Below are positions 6,527-12,516 of a DNA stretch of 20,072 nt, piece by piece. Numbering within the stretch: position 1 is the stretch's first letter; each line of letters starts with the position of its first letter. A program made the translations under genes and the position numbers. The notes under the pieces are model-generated. The model ran no database searches. It worked only from the letters and a program-made list of their open reading frames with translations, and was not told where the DNA came from. Source of the DNA: Chloroflexota bacterium (GTDB lineage Bacteria > Chloroflexota > Dehalococcoidia > E44-bin15); the NCBI GenBank assembly GCA_015222405.1, contig JADFVG010000129.1:1-20072 (forward strand), in the 5' to 3' direction.

Positions 6527-7399
6527 TTAAGATGAAGGCGTTGCCCCCCGTTCCTCAAGTAGTGGGAGATTCTTTTCGATACCACCCTTTGGCCTGAATT
6601 GCGGAAGCTGCGTCAACTGAAAAATCCTCAACTTATTCGGCTCGCTAGGCTCTGCTCCCCGATAAAACCAGTCTTCTGCCGTCTTAAGGGGAACTTCTAT
6701 AGCCTTGGCAAAACGTCTGATACTACCCTGGAACTCGCTCATATTAAGCCATGCGCGCAAGGCAGTTGCATCTGGATTCGATTGTGTCGCTTTTTCCTTA
6801 ACCGGGATCGACTGTACACTCATGAGAGGGATATGCTGGTATTCTTGGTAATAACGGGTAAATACGGGACCGGCCTGGTCCTGGTATTTGCTGCCAAGCC
6901 CAGGGCTTCCGTAGGGCTTCTCGGCAGGAGTCGTCAGGCGATGAAAGGAAATCTGGCTTATCTTCATGCCGTTGTAAAGAAGTATGGGCAACCTGGAGAC
7001 ATTGCACAGCTCCAACGTGAGATACCCACGCCAGCCAGGGTCCACATAACCCGCGGTGGCGTGGATGAGGAGCCCAATCCTACCCAGTGAGCTCTTTCCT
7101 TCCAGCCTGGCCATCATGTCATCGGGCACACCGATGTATTCCATCGTGCTCCCGAGGACGAACTCCCCTGGCTGCAGAGAAAAAGAGTCGTTTTCTGGTA
7201 TCTCTCTTTCCTCAGCGAGGCCATCGAGAGACATCCTGATGTCGATATAATGAGGAGACACCCAGGGCTTGAAGACAACAAGCTTCTTACCGAGGTGAAT
7301 ATCAACGCTTGCCGGCTGAATGCAAGTGAGGTCCAGAGGCTCGATAATGATTCTCCCCTTGGCTATCTCTTCCTTAATTGTGCGGTCGCTGAGCACCAT
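6527..7399 (-). CDS. dcd: dCTP deaminase with C-terminal helix-turn-helix-like extension
   Basis: 290 residues, while the family is usually 175-205. Residues 1-185 are a normal dCTP deaminase, making dUTP (or dUMP in bifunctional forms) for thymidylate synthesis. MVLSDRTIKEEI and IQPASVDIHLG are at the N-terminus, GKSSLGRIGL at 101-110, and DPGWRGYLTLE with the likely catalytic Glu130. The last 100 residues are extra. Within them 224-265 (QGSIRRFAKAIEVPLKTAED, then a WFYRG turn) read like a helix-turn-helix with a recognition-type helix. I start at the ATG at 7399. It gives the family N-terminus and is preceded by GAGG. An upstream start at 7465 would lie before the predicted promoter. It is the first gene of the riboflavin operon. 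Confidence 0.88.
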   Translation of the reverse strand: MVLSDRTIKEEIAKGRIIIEPLDLTCIQPASVDIHLGKKLVVFKPWVSPHYIDIRMSLDGLAEEREIPENDSFSLQPGEFVLGSTMEYIGVPDDMMARLEGKSSLGRIGLLIHATAGYVDPGWRGYLTLELCNVSRLPILLYNGMKISQISFHRLTTPAEKPYGSPGLGSKYQDQAGPVFTRYYQEYQHIPLMSVQSIPVKEKATQSNPDATALRAWLNMSEFQGSIRRFAKAIEVPLKTAEDWFYRGAEPSEPNKLRIFQLTQLPQFRPKGGIEKNLPLLEERGATPSS

Positions 7400-7427
7400 A
7401 TTGACCCTCAAGTCGCTTGGTGTAGCA

Positions 7428-7456
7428 ATTCTACCACCTAACCTGGCAGAGTGCAA
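7428..7456 (-). promoter_or_regulatory. Possible promoter of the dcd-rib operon
   Basis: On the minus strand TTGCAC (7451-7456), a 17-bp spacer and TAGAAT (7428-7433). The -10 is good but the -35 matches only at TTG. The predicted start near 7421 would give a leader of only about 22 bases, too short to hold an FMN riboswitch. Confidence 0.4.
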
Positions 7457-7467
7457 CAAAGACAACA

Positions 7468-7487
7468 GGGGCAGGTAAGCCTGCCCC
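7468..7487 (-). terminator. Hairpin terminator after the SIMPL gene
   Basis: Perfect 8-bp GC-rich inverted repeat GGGGCAGG / CCTGCCCC around the 4-base loop TAAG. On the minus strand it follows the SIMPL stop codon by about 20 bases and is trailed by a T-rich but broken run (TGTTGTCTTTGTT). It likely ends the ECF sigma operon before the dcd promoter. Confidence 0.65.
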
Positions 7488-7509
7488 CGTTTATCAAGCG
7501 ACCTATCGC

Positions 7510-8292
7510 CTACTCAATGGCGAAAGCCATCTGGACGGTGAGGGTGATTTCGGTCTCCCCAGGGCTGATCGGGGTGGGGGGAAGAATGCCACCCCCCTCC
7601 ATCATAGCATAATCCCGATAGATAGGGACAAAGCCCCCGCTCTCAGAGATATAGAAGGGGCGGCCGAGATCGACACCGGCAAGAGCGGCCAGGTGCTGCG
7701 CCGTGGCTTTAGCATCGGCGATGGCCTTCTCCCGAGCCTCGTTGTGGTACTGTGAAGGGTCGTCCACGGTAAAGCTCACCCCATGAATTCGGGTGAGGTC
7801 CCCTCCAGCCTCAGCCACCCGGTCGATAATACTACCCGTAGCCTCCACGTCCCTGATCTTGGCACTCACCATGTTCGTCACCCGGTAGCCAATGAGAACC
7901 TCTCGTGCGTCATCTACCCACCTTCTCACGGGATAGATATTGAACCACTGGGTCTGGATGTCCTTCTCAGCGACCCCATTGGCGCGCAGGGCAGCTATCA
8001 CCCGATCCATGGCAGTTGCCGCCTCGGCCATCGCCTGCTGTACTGTCGCTGCCTGGGCCTCGACCCCGAGACTGAGGATAGCAACATCGGGGACCACCGT
8101 TACCTTTCCCTGACCAGTGACCCAGATCCCGGTGAACTGAGAGTTGCAGTTCCACTCTGAATTTGGTACACTCTGCGGGGTTGCCTCCAGGGGGGCCGAA
8201 GGGGAAGCACTTGCACGCGGCACAAAAGCTAATCCTACTGCGCCTAAAAGGGCAACCCCTATCACTAGTGCTAATAGTCGATTTTTGCTCAT
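7510..8292 (-). CDS. Exported SIMPL-domain (DUF541) protein
   Basis: 260 residues. Residues 1-30 are a clear signal peptide: MSKNR, a hydrophobic run ALVIGVALLGAVGLAFV, then a cleavage-like ASASPSA. The SIMPL domain (about 55-258) is recognised by GQGKVTVVPDVAILSLGVEA near 60-79, DIQTQWFNIYPV, YRVTNMVSAKIRD and AREKAIADAKATAQHLAALA. Family members are periplasmic or extracytoplasmic and include oligomeric ring proteins; biochemical role is unclear. I take the ATG at 8292, which has GGAGG at the right distance, over an in-frame upstream Met at 8346 that would bury the signal peptide. It is the last gene of the ECF operon, starting one base after the stop of the 30-residue peptide gene, and its ribosome site overlaps that gene's end. 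Confidence 0.85.
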   Translation of the reverse strand: MSKNRLLALVIGVALLGAVGLAFVPRASASPSAPLEATPQSVPNSEWNCNSQFTGIWVTGQGKVTVVPDVAILSLGVEAQAATVQQAMAEAATAMDRVIAALRANGVAEKDIQTQWFNIYPVRRWVDDAREVLIGYRVTNMVSAKIRDVEATGSIIDRVAEAGGDLTRIHGVSFTVDDPSQYHNEAREKAIADAKATAQHLAALAGVDLGRPFYISESGGFVPIYRDYAMMEGGGILPPTPISPGETEITLTVQMAFAIE

Positions 8293-8293
8293 C

Positions 8294-8386
8294 TTAGCCT
8301 CCTTTCCTGCGCTTACGCCAAATGTAACCAACACCGGTGATGGCAACTAACGATGCTAGGCCGATGAAGAGTAATCTGTTTCTCAT
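8294..8386 (-). CDS. 30-residue single-span membrane peptide
   Basis: A short reading frame starts at an ATG at 8386 with a strong AAAGGAGG six bases upstream and ends in TAA one base before the SIMPL start. The product begins MRNRLLFIGLASLVAITGVG and ends YIWRKRRKGG. A hydrophobic stretch of about 17 residues is flanked by Arg at the start and a basic tail, giving one membrane span or a stop-transfer anchor. Spacing, ribosome site and operon position are those of a genuine gene. I do not recognise the family. It could be a small partner of the neighbouring exported proteins or of the membrane anti-sigma factor, or a leader that couples translation of the SIMPL gene. Confidence 0.6.
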   Translation of the reverse strand: MRNRLLFIGLASLVAITGVGYIWRKRRKGG

Positions 8387-8401
8387 TTTGACCTCCTTTC
8401 T

Positions 8402-9076
8402 CTAATCCTCGGCTTCAGTTATGTGAACGCTGAAAATCACCTTTTCGATGTAGCCCTCCTCCCAGCTCCTCTCATAGACCATCGTGATTTCAGTATCACC
8501 CTCCTTCAGCGCCCGAAACTCAAAACTCTCAACACCTCCAGCGCCAATGGCCTCTGAGGAGGGCTGAAAATCGGTTTCGATAAGCTCAAGAAGCTCGGCG
8601 TCGAACTGAGCATGCCAGGCATAGCCGGTGGTGGGGTTGGAGTCCAGGGACAAAATGAAGCTACCGCCGACCTCCACTGTAATCGTCTCAGCCTGCTTCA
8701 TCATATCCCACACCTCATCCATGACCGCGTCAACGACCTCACCTTCCTCAACCATGATCGACGCCGTGTGGGGAGTTATGACCTCAGCAACTACCTGCCC
8801 TGACCTATCACCATAGCCAGCATGGCGGCACTGGAACTCAAACTCAAACGCCCAGCAAGAGGGGCAACGCGCTGTATGGGTGCTCACCTGCCTGAGGGTA
8901 TCTTCCATACCATCAAAGGCGAAGGTGGGGCTGCTCACCAAGTAGTCTTCGGCTAGCCTCTGGCTCTCCTCCTGGGTCACATTGTTGTCGCTCCCCTGAC
9001 TCAAGGCATAACCCAGCGTTCCCGACAAGGTGAGTGCCAGAACCAAGCCAATGGCTAAATATAGCCTCTTCCGCAT
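8402..9076 (-). CDS. Exported protein with chagasin-like (I42) protease-inhibitor domain
   Basis: 224 residues. Residues 1-27 form a signal peptide (MRKRLYLAIGLVLALTLSG), with no lipobox Cys. The middle part (30-128) is not recognised; it holds CPSC (71-74) and Cys83, which may form disulphides or bind metal. Residues 131-220 match the chagasin / I42 inhibitor fold. The three loops that block papain-like cysteine proteases are NPTTGYAW (147-154), GAGG before ESFEF (178-187) and YERSWE (201-206). A role in inhibiting an extracytoplasmic protease is the family expectation, not shown here. GGAGG precedes the ATG. It lies 48 bases after the anti-sigma gene and 15 bases before the small membrane peptide, so it should be part of the sigma factor's operon. 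Confidence 0.8.
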   Translation of the reverse strand: MRKRLYLAIGLVLALTLSGTLGYALSQGSDNNVTQEESQRLAEDYLVSSPTFAFDGMEDTLRQVSTHTARCPSCWAFEFEFQCRHAGYGDRSGQVVAEVITPHTASIMVEEGEVVDAVMDEVWDMMKQAETITVEVGGSFILSLDSNPTTGYAWHAQFDAELLELIETDFQPSSEAIGAGGVESFEFRALKEGDTEITMVYERSWEEGYIEKVIFSVHITEAED

Positions 9077-9124
9077 TTGCCACCTCCTCTCCAGCTTAGA
9101 TCAGCTTGCCTTCCTGGCATTGGG

Positions 9125-9676
9125 TCAGCTTTTAACGGCTATTTCAACTGCTTTGCTTCTCCGCCACCAAATTATGGTCAGTGCCCCCAGTATCACCACC
9201 AGCGCTGAAAAGGCAACCTCGAGCTGCCAGAAGGGCCAATTTTCAACGGTTTCAATGGCTTCAACGGTTTCATTGCCTGCACCTGCCACGTCTGGGGGTG
9301 GCTCGGCCAGCAGGGCGTCTTCCCTGAATTGCTCCCCGACAGGAACTTCCGAGGCGAAGAGATTTAGCGCATCGCTGACGAAGAAAAATGCCAGAAGTAA
9401 TACGGCGACAGCAGTTGCAGCGCTAAACACGGCCACGGGGACAGCACGCCGCTTGGGCACCGCTTCAGCGACAGCAAAGGAGCGTGGCGGCGAAACCGAA
9501 GGCACACGGTGAACCAGATTCACCACCGCCCGCAGCGACTCCAGCTCCCGCTGGCATGCCTCGCACCGCTCAAGATGAGCTTCGACCGATCCCTTCTCTG
9601 AGGCGGTGAGCTGGCGGTCGATATAAGGGGAAAGCATCCCCTTTACTTTTTGACACTCGCTTTTTGACTTAAACAT
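9125..9676 (-). CDS. Membrane anti-sigma factor with zinc-finger (zf-HC2) domain
   Basis: 183 residues. The cytoplasmic N-terminus carries the anti-sigma zinc motif: Cys8, then His34-x3-Cys38-x2-Cys41 in HLERCEACQREL. Such domains hold the partner ECF sigma factor inactive. Two membrane spans follow, about 78-100 (VAVFSAATAVAVLLLAFFFV) and 150-171 (ALVVILGALTIIWW), with an outside loop of roughly 50 residues between them and a short basic tail inside. Most relatives have one span, so the second is a little unusual. It starts 25 bases after the sigma gene ends. Signal release could be by proteolysis or by redox change at the zinc site; the sequence does not tell which. Confidence 0.88.
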   Translation of the reverse strand: MFKSKSECQKVKGMLSPYIDRQLTASEKGSVEAHLERCEACQRELESLRAVVNLVHRVPSVSPPRSFAVAEAVPKRRAVPVAVFSAATAVAVLLLAFFFVSDALNLFASEVPVGEQFREDALLAEPPPDVAGAGNETVEAIETVENWPFWQLEVAFSALVVILGALTIIWWRRSKAVEIAVKS

Positions 9677-9701
9677 CTCTTAATCATTAAAGACGAAATT
9701 G

Positions 9702-10256
9702 CTAGGGTAAAAGTTCCATGCGTTGTCCCAGATACAGGCGCAACCGCGCCCTCCCCCGGCTGAGCCTGGACCTCACCGTGCCCAGGGAACTATTCATAAC
9801 CCGGGCTATCTCCTCGTAGCTCAGACCCTCGATATCATAGAGAATGACCGCTAAGCGCTGGTCGGTGGGGAGAGCAGCCAGTGCGTTGGCGATCTTCTCC
9901 CCCAGTTCTCGCCTCACGGCGTAGTCTTCAGGGGATTGGGCATCTCGGTCAACCTCGGGCTCGAGTATCAGGGCATCCAGGGAGATGGTGGGGCGACGGC
10001 GCCAAAAGCGCTGCTGGTCACGGCAGGCATTGGCGGCAATGCGCAACAGCCACGCCCTGAAGCTGCCACCTCGAAACTTGCCAATGCCCCTAAAAGCGGA
10101 GAGAAAAGCCTCCTGGGTGGCATCCTCAGCGGCGGGCGCCTCACCCAGCATACGCAGGGCAAGGTTGTAGACCTGCCTTTGATACTTCTCCACCAGCTGA
10201 TTAAAGGCGTCGAGGTCGCCGTCCTTGCTGCGAAGGATAAGATCGCCTTCTTCCAT
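9702..10256 (-). CDS. ECF-family RNA polymerase sigma factor
   Basis: 184 residues, typical for group 4 (ECF) sigma factors. Region 2 covers about 10-85, with DATQEAFLSAFRGIGKF as the core-binding and -10-recognition part. Region 4 covers about 120-176, with the helix-turn-helix LSYEEIARVMNSSLGTVRSR that reads the -35 element. There is no region 3. The neighbouring zinc-finger anti-sigma gene confirms the class (RpoE-like). The genes downstream in the same operon encode exported proteins, so the regulon probably concerns the envelope. No Shine-Dalgarno sequence is visible before the ATG at 10256, and the nearest -10-like box lies only 9 bases upstream, so the message may be almost leaderless. 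Confidence 0.92.
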   Translation of the reverse strand: MEEGDLILRSKDGDLDAFNQLVEKYQRQVYNLALRMLGEAPAAEDATQEAFLSAFRGIGKFRGGSFRAWLLRIAANACRDQQRFWRRRPTISLDALILEPEVDRDAQSPEDYAVRRELGEKIANALAALPTDQRLAVILYDIEGLSYEEIARVMNSSLGTVRSRLSRGRARLRLYLGQRMELLP

Positions 10257-10265
10257 CTTGCGCCC

Positions 10266-10296
10266 ATTCTACAACAAACTTTACTGCCCCGTCCAA
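10266..10296 (-). promoter_or_regulatory. Possible promoter of the ECF sigma operon
   Basis: On the minus strand TTGGAC (10291-10296), a long 19-bp spacer and TAGAAT (10266-10271). The start would lie about 3 bases before the ATG. The spacing is poor, and an ECF-type self-promoter with other elements cannot be excluded. Confidence 0.3.
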
Positions 10297-10315
10297 GCAA
10301 ATCTCAACAAGCGGG

Positions 10316-10345
10316 TTGGAAGAGCCTTGATAGATGGGTTATAAT
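10316..10345 (+). promoter_or_regulatory. Promoter of lepB, predicting a leaderless message
   Basis: TTGGAA (10316-10321), an 18-bp spacer and a perfect TATAAT (10340-10345). Only six bases separate the -10 box from the ATG at 10352, so the first transcribed base should be the A of the start codon or next to it. No ribosome site lies upstream. Confidence 0.6.
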
Positions 10346-10351
10346 TAAGTC

Positions 10352-10909
10352 ATGCAATCGGAAAACCACGCCCAGAAAAAGGGGAGGAGATTTCCCCTTC
10401 GCGAGCTCATAATCACCCTCGTCATTGCGCTGGCTATCTTCCTAGTGGCGCACGCCATGGTGCAGAGCGTCAAAGTGGTGGGTGCCAGCATGGAGCCTAG
10501 CCTTCACAACGGGCAATACCTAGTGGTGAGCAAAGCAGCCTACTGGTTTCATCCTCCCCGCAGCGGCGACATAATCGTATTTCACTCCCCACAAAACCCG
10601 GACCAAGATATCATCAAACGGGTGATTGCTACCCCAGGGGAAACAGTGGAAATAAAGGATGGCAAGGTCTATATCGATGGCACCCCCCTGGAGGAGCCCT
10701 ACATCGCGGAAGAACCCTACTACGACCTTCCGCCACAGTATGTGCCTGATGATCACTATTTCGTTCTGGGAGACAACCGCAACCAGAGCAGCGATTCCCA
10801 TGTCTGGGGGATGGTCCCCGAGAAAAACATTGTTGGCAAGGCATGGATATGCTACTGGCCTGCGAGCAAGTGGCAGTCAGTCCCCAACCACTCCTTTGAT
10901 GACGACTAG
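10352..10909 (+). CDS. lepB: Signal peptidase I
   Basis: 185 residues, one N-terminal membrane span (about 18-36), catalytic domain outside. It removes signal peptides from exported proteins, including presumably the several exported products in this window. Catalytic Ser46 is in GASMEPS and the general base Lys89 in DIIKRVI. The conserved GDNRNQSSDSH is at 140-150. The protein is of the short Gram-positive type rather than the long two-span E. coli type. No in-frame ATG, GTG or TTG occurs early downstream, so ATG 10352 must be the start despite lacking a ribosome site. An AGGAG at 10384-10388 is inside the gene and has no start codon in frame after it. pyrE follows by 14 bases. Confidence 0.95.
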   Translation: MQSENHAQKKGRRFPLRELIITLVIALAIFLVAHAMVQSVKVVGASMEPSLHNGQYLVVSKAAYWFHPPRSGDIIVFHSPQNPDQDIIKRVIATPGETVEIKDGKVYIDGTPLEEPYIAEEPYYDLPPQYVPDDHYFVLGDNRNQSSDSHVWGMVPEKNIVGKAWICYWPASKWQSVPNHSFDDD

Positions 10910-10923
10910 CTGAAAGGAGTCCT

Positions 10924-11496
10924 TTGTCCGCCGAGGTCGAGAGCATCTTTAGAGCAGCGGGAGCGATCCTGGAAGGCCATTTCCAATTAGCCTCCGGGTT
11001 GCACTCTGCTACCTATTGGGACAAGTTCAGGGTGCTTCAATACCCCCATTACACCGAGCAGCTATGCAGGATGATTGCCGACCATTTCAGAGATCGGGAA
11101 ATAGAGGTTGTCGCCGGACCTGCTTTGGGTGGCATCATCGTCGCCTTCGAGGTAGCAAGGCAACTGGGAGTACGCAGCATCATTGCCGAACGAGAAGGTG
11201 AGGGCAGAGCGTTTAAGCGGGGATTCACCATCAGCCCCGGGGAAAGGGTGCTTATCGTTGACGACGTTCTAACCACCGGAACCTCGGTTCTTGAAGTGAT
11301 AAAAGCGGCTAAGAAACTTGGCTTGGAGCCGGTAGGGGTCGGGCTGTTGGTTGACCGTTCCCAAGGCGGGGTCACTTTTGGTGTCCCCTTCTTCAGTTGC
11401 TACCAGGTATCTATTCTCTCCTACACCCCTGAAGAGTGCCCCTTATGTGCTCAGGGAGTGCCCCTGACCAAGCCCGGTGGCAGCCTAAAGCGGTGA
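10924..11496 (+). CDS. pyrE: Orotate phosphoribosyltransferase
   Basis: 190 residues. PyrE joins orotate to PRPP, giving orotidine 5'-monophosphate in UMP synthesis. The N-terminal hood carries GHFQLASGLHS (18-28), and the PRPP loop is VLIVDDVLTTGTS (109-121). Flexible-loop residues are near EGEGRAFKRG. The C-terminal ECPLCAQGVPLTKPG, with a CxxC at 172-175, is a feature of a PyrE subfamily I associate with thermophiles and Chloroflexota. The start is TTG at 10924, fixed by AAAGGAG five to six bases upstream. It follows lepB closely, so the two are likely one transcript. The tRNA-Lys gene downstream has its own promoter. Confidence 0.93.
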   Translation: MSAEVESIFRAAGAILEGHFQLASGLHSATYWDKFRVLQYPHYTEQLCRMIADHFRDREIEVVAGPALGGIIVAFEVARQLGVRSIIAEREGEGRAFKRGFTISPGERVLIVDDVLTTGTSVLEVIKAAKKLGLEPVGVGLLVDRSQGGVTFGVPFFSCYQVSILSYTPEECPLCAQGVPLTKPGGSLKR

Positions 11497-11507
11497 ATGA
11501 TTCATCA

Positions 11508-11537
11508 TTGACAAGGGGAAGAGGAAGAAGGTATATT
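11508..11537 (+). promoter_or_regulatory. Strong promoter of the tRNA-Lys gene
   Basis: Perfect TTGACA (11508-11513), an 18-bp spacer and TATATT (11532-11537). The expected start at about 11544 is only two bases before the mature tRNA 5' end. Confidence 0.65.
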
Positions 11538-11545
11538 TGGTCACG

Positions 11546-11617
11546 GGGCCGGTAGCTCAGGGGTAGAGCAGCGGACTTTTAATCCGCGTGTCGTGGGTTC
11601 GATTCCCATCCGGCTCA
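11546..11617 (+). tRNA. tRNA-Lys (anticodon TTT)
   Basis: A 72-base cloverleaf can be drawn in full. Acceptor GGGCCGG (11546-11552) pairs with CCGGCTC (11110 bases further on is not needed: 11610-11616) with one G-U pair. D stem GCTC/GAGC is at 11555-11558 and 11566-11569. Anticodon stem GCGGA/TCCGC is at 11571-11575 and 11583-11587, with loop CTTTTAA and anticodon TTT at 11578-11580. T stem GTGGG/CCCAT surrounds TTCGATT (11598-11604). The discriminator is A11617. The 3' CCA is not encoded and must be added by a nucleotidyltransferase. Confidence 0.97.
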
Positions 11618-11814
11618 CTATCTGCAGCATCCCCTTTTGCCGACATTCTGCATTTGATCCAACTTGGGATCCAACAGCTCATCCAGACGGCATGTTGTAG
11701 ACACAACCCATCACTGCTTGTCTAGGACTTCTTGTAATTATCTACCCATACACGGTAGAATGGCTCAGGCAATAACAGTTGCCATAAGAATCTCGAAAAA
11801 GGCCTGGCTCAAAC
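11618..11814. other. Intergenic region before phoB
   Basis: About 200 bases without a gene. It contains an eight-base direct repeat (GATCCAAC near 11656 and 11669), a small hairpin GTTGT/ACAAC near 11695-11708 without a T run, and the likely phoB promoter. No Pho-box repeats were seen here, unlike before pstS. Confidence 0.5.
11732..11761 (+). promoter_or_regulatory. Likely promoter of phoB-phoR
   Basis: TTGTAA (11732-11737), an 18-bp spacer and TAGAAT (11756-11761), leaving a leader of about 47 bases before the ATG at 11815. The ribosome site is weak (AAAAAGG, about 12 bases upstream). The promoter lacks Pho boxes, so phoBR expression may be constitutive. Confidence 0.45.
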
Positions 11815-12516
11815 ATGGCTGGAAACAAAATCCTCATCGTCGAAGATGATCGAACCCTGCTTGAGGGGCTCAAATATAGCCTCACAAGGGAGGGCTATAG
11901 GGTAAGCACTGCTACTGATGGGGTTCAGGCGCTAGAGCTTGCTCGAGAGGAAAAGCCAGACCTCATCATCTTGGACATTATGCTCCCCGAGCTTGATGGC
12001 CTTGAGGTCTGCCGCATATTGCGCAAGGAGGGGATGGCCATTCCCATCCTGATGCTCACCGCTAAAGTTGAGGAGATTGATCGTGTGGTAGGCCTGGAAC
12101 TGGGAGCAGACGATTACATTACCAAGCCTTTCAGCTTGAGGGAGCTACTGGCCCGAATACGGGCCAGCCTGCGCCGGGTGGAGATGACGCAGTGGGAGGT
12201 CTCACAGCAGGCGCCCCCAAGGCTCAGGTTCGGCGACTTGGAGATCGATCTCCCGCGGCATCAGGTTACCCTCGGTGATTCTGTCCTCAGCCTGAGCCGC
12301 AAGGAGTTTGAGCTTCTCGCCTTTTTGGCCAAGAATCGAGGCCTGGTGATCAGCCGCGATACCCTCCTAGAGAAGATATGGGGCTATGAGTATGAGGGGG
12401 ATACGCGAACAGTGGATGTTCACATTCGGTGGCTCCGAGAAAAGATCGAGTCCGACTCGGCGAATCCACGCCGCATTCTAACAGTGCGGGGCGTCGGCTA
12501 TAAGTTCGAGGGATAA
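11815..12516 (+). CDS. phoB: Phosphate-type response regulator, OmpR/PhoB family
   Basis: 233 residues. The receiver domain (1-120) has the acidic pocket EDD at 10-12, phosphoacceptor Asp54 in LIILDIMLPELDG, Thr82, and Lys104 in TKPFS. The winged-helix DNA-binding domain (about 137-231) has SRKEFELLAFLAKN, the recognition helix RTVDVHIRWLREKI, and the C-terminal wing VRGVGYKF. When phosphorylated by the adjacent kinase, it should dimerise and bind direct repeats, most likely the 11-bp TTAACC array before pstS. The stop codon overlaps the phoR start by one base (TAATG), so the two are translationally coupled. The name PhoB (PhoP in Firmicutes) is inferred from the pst context, since the protein alone only says OmpR family. 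Confidence 0.92.
   Translation: MAGNKILIVEDDRTLLEGLKYSLTREGYRVSTATDGVQALELAREEKPDLIILDIMLPELDGLEVCRILRKEGMAIPILMLTAKVEEIDRVVGLELGADDYITKPFSLRELLARIRASLRRVEMTQWEVSQQAPPRLRFGDLEIDLPRHQVTLGDSVLSLSRKEFELLAFLAKNRGLVISRDTLLEKIWGYEYEGDTRTVDVHIRWLREKIESDSANPRRILTVRGVGYKFEG

Noticed and set aside
7400..7465. 22-residue N-terminal extension of dcd
   Set aside because: The family N-terminus starts at MVLSDR (7399), and the extension runs through the likely promoter with no good ribosome site.
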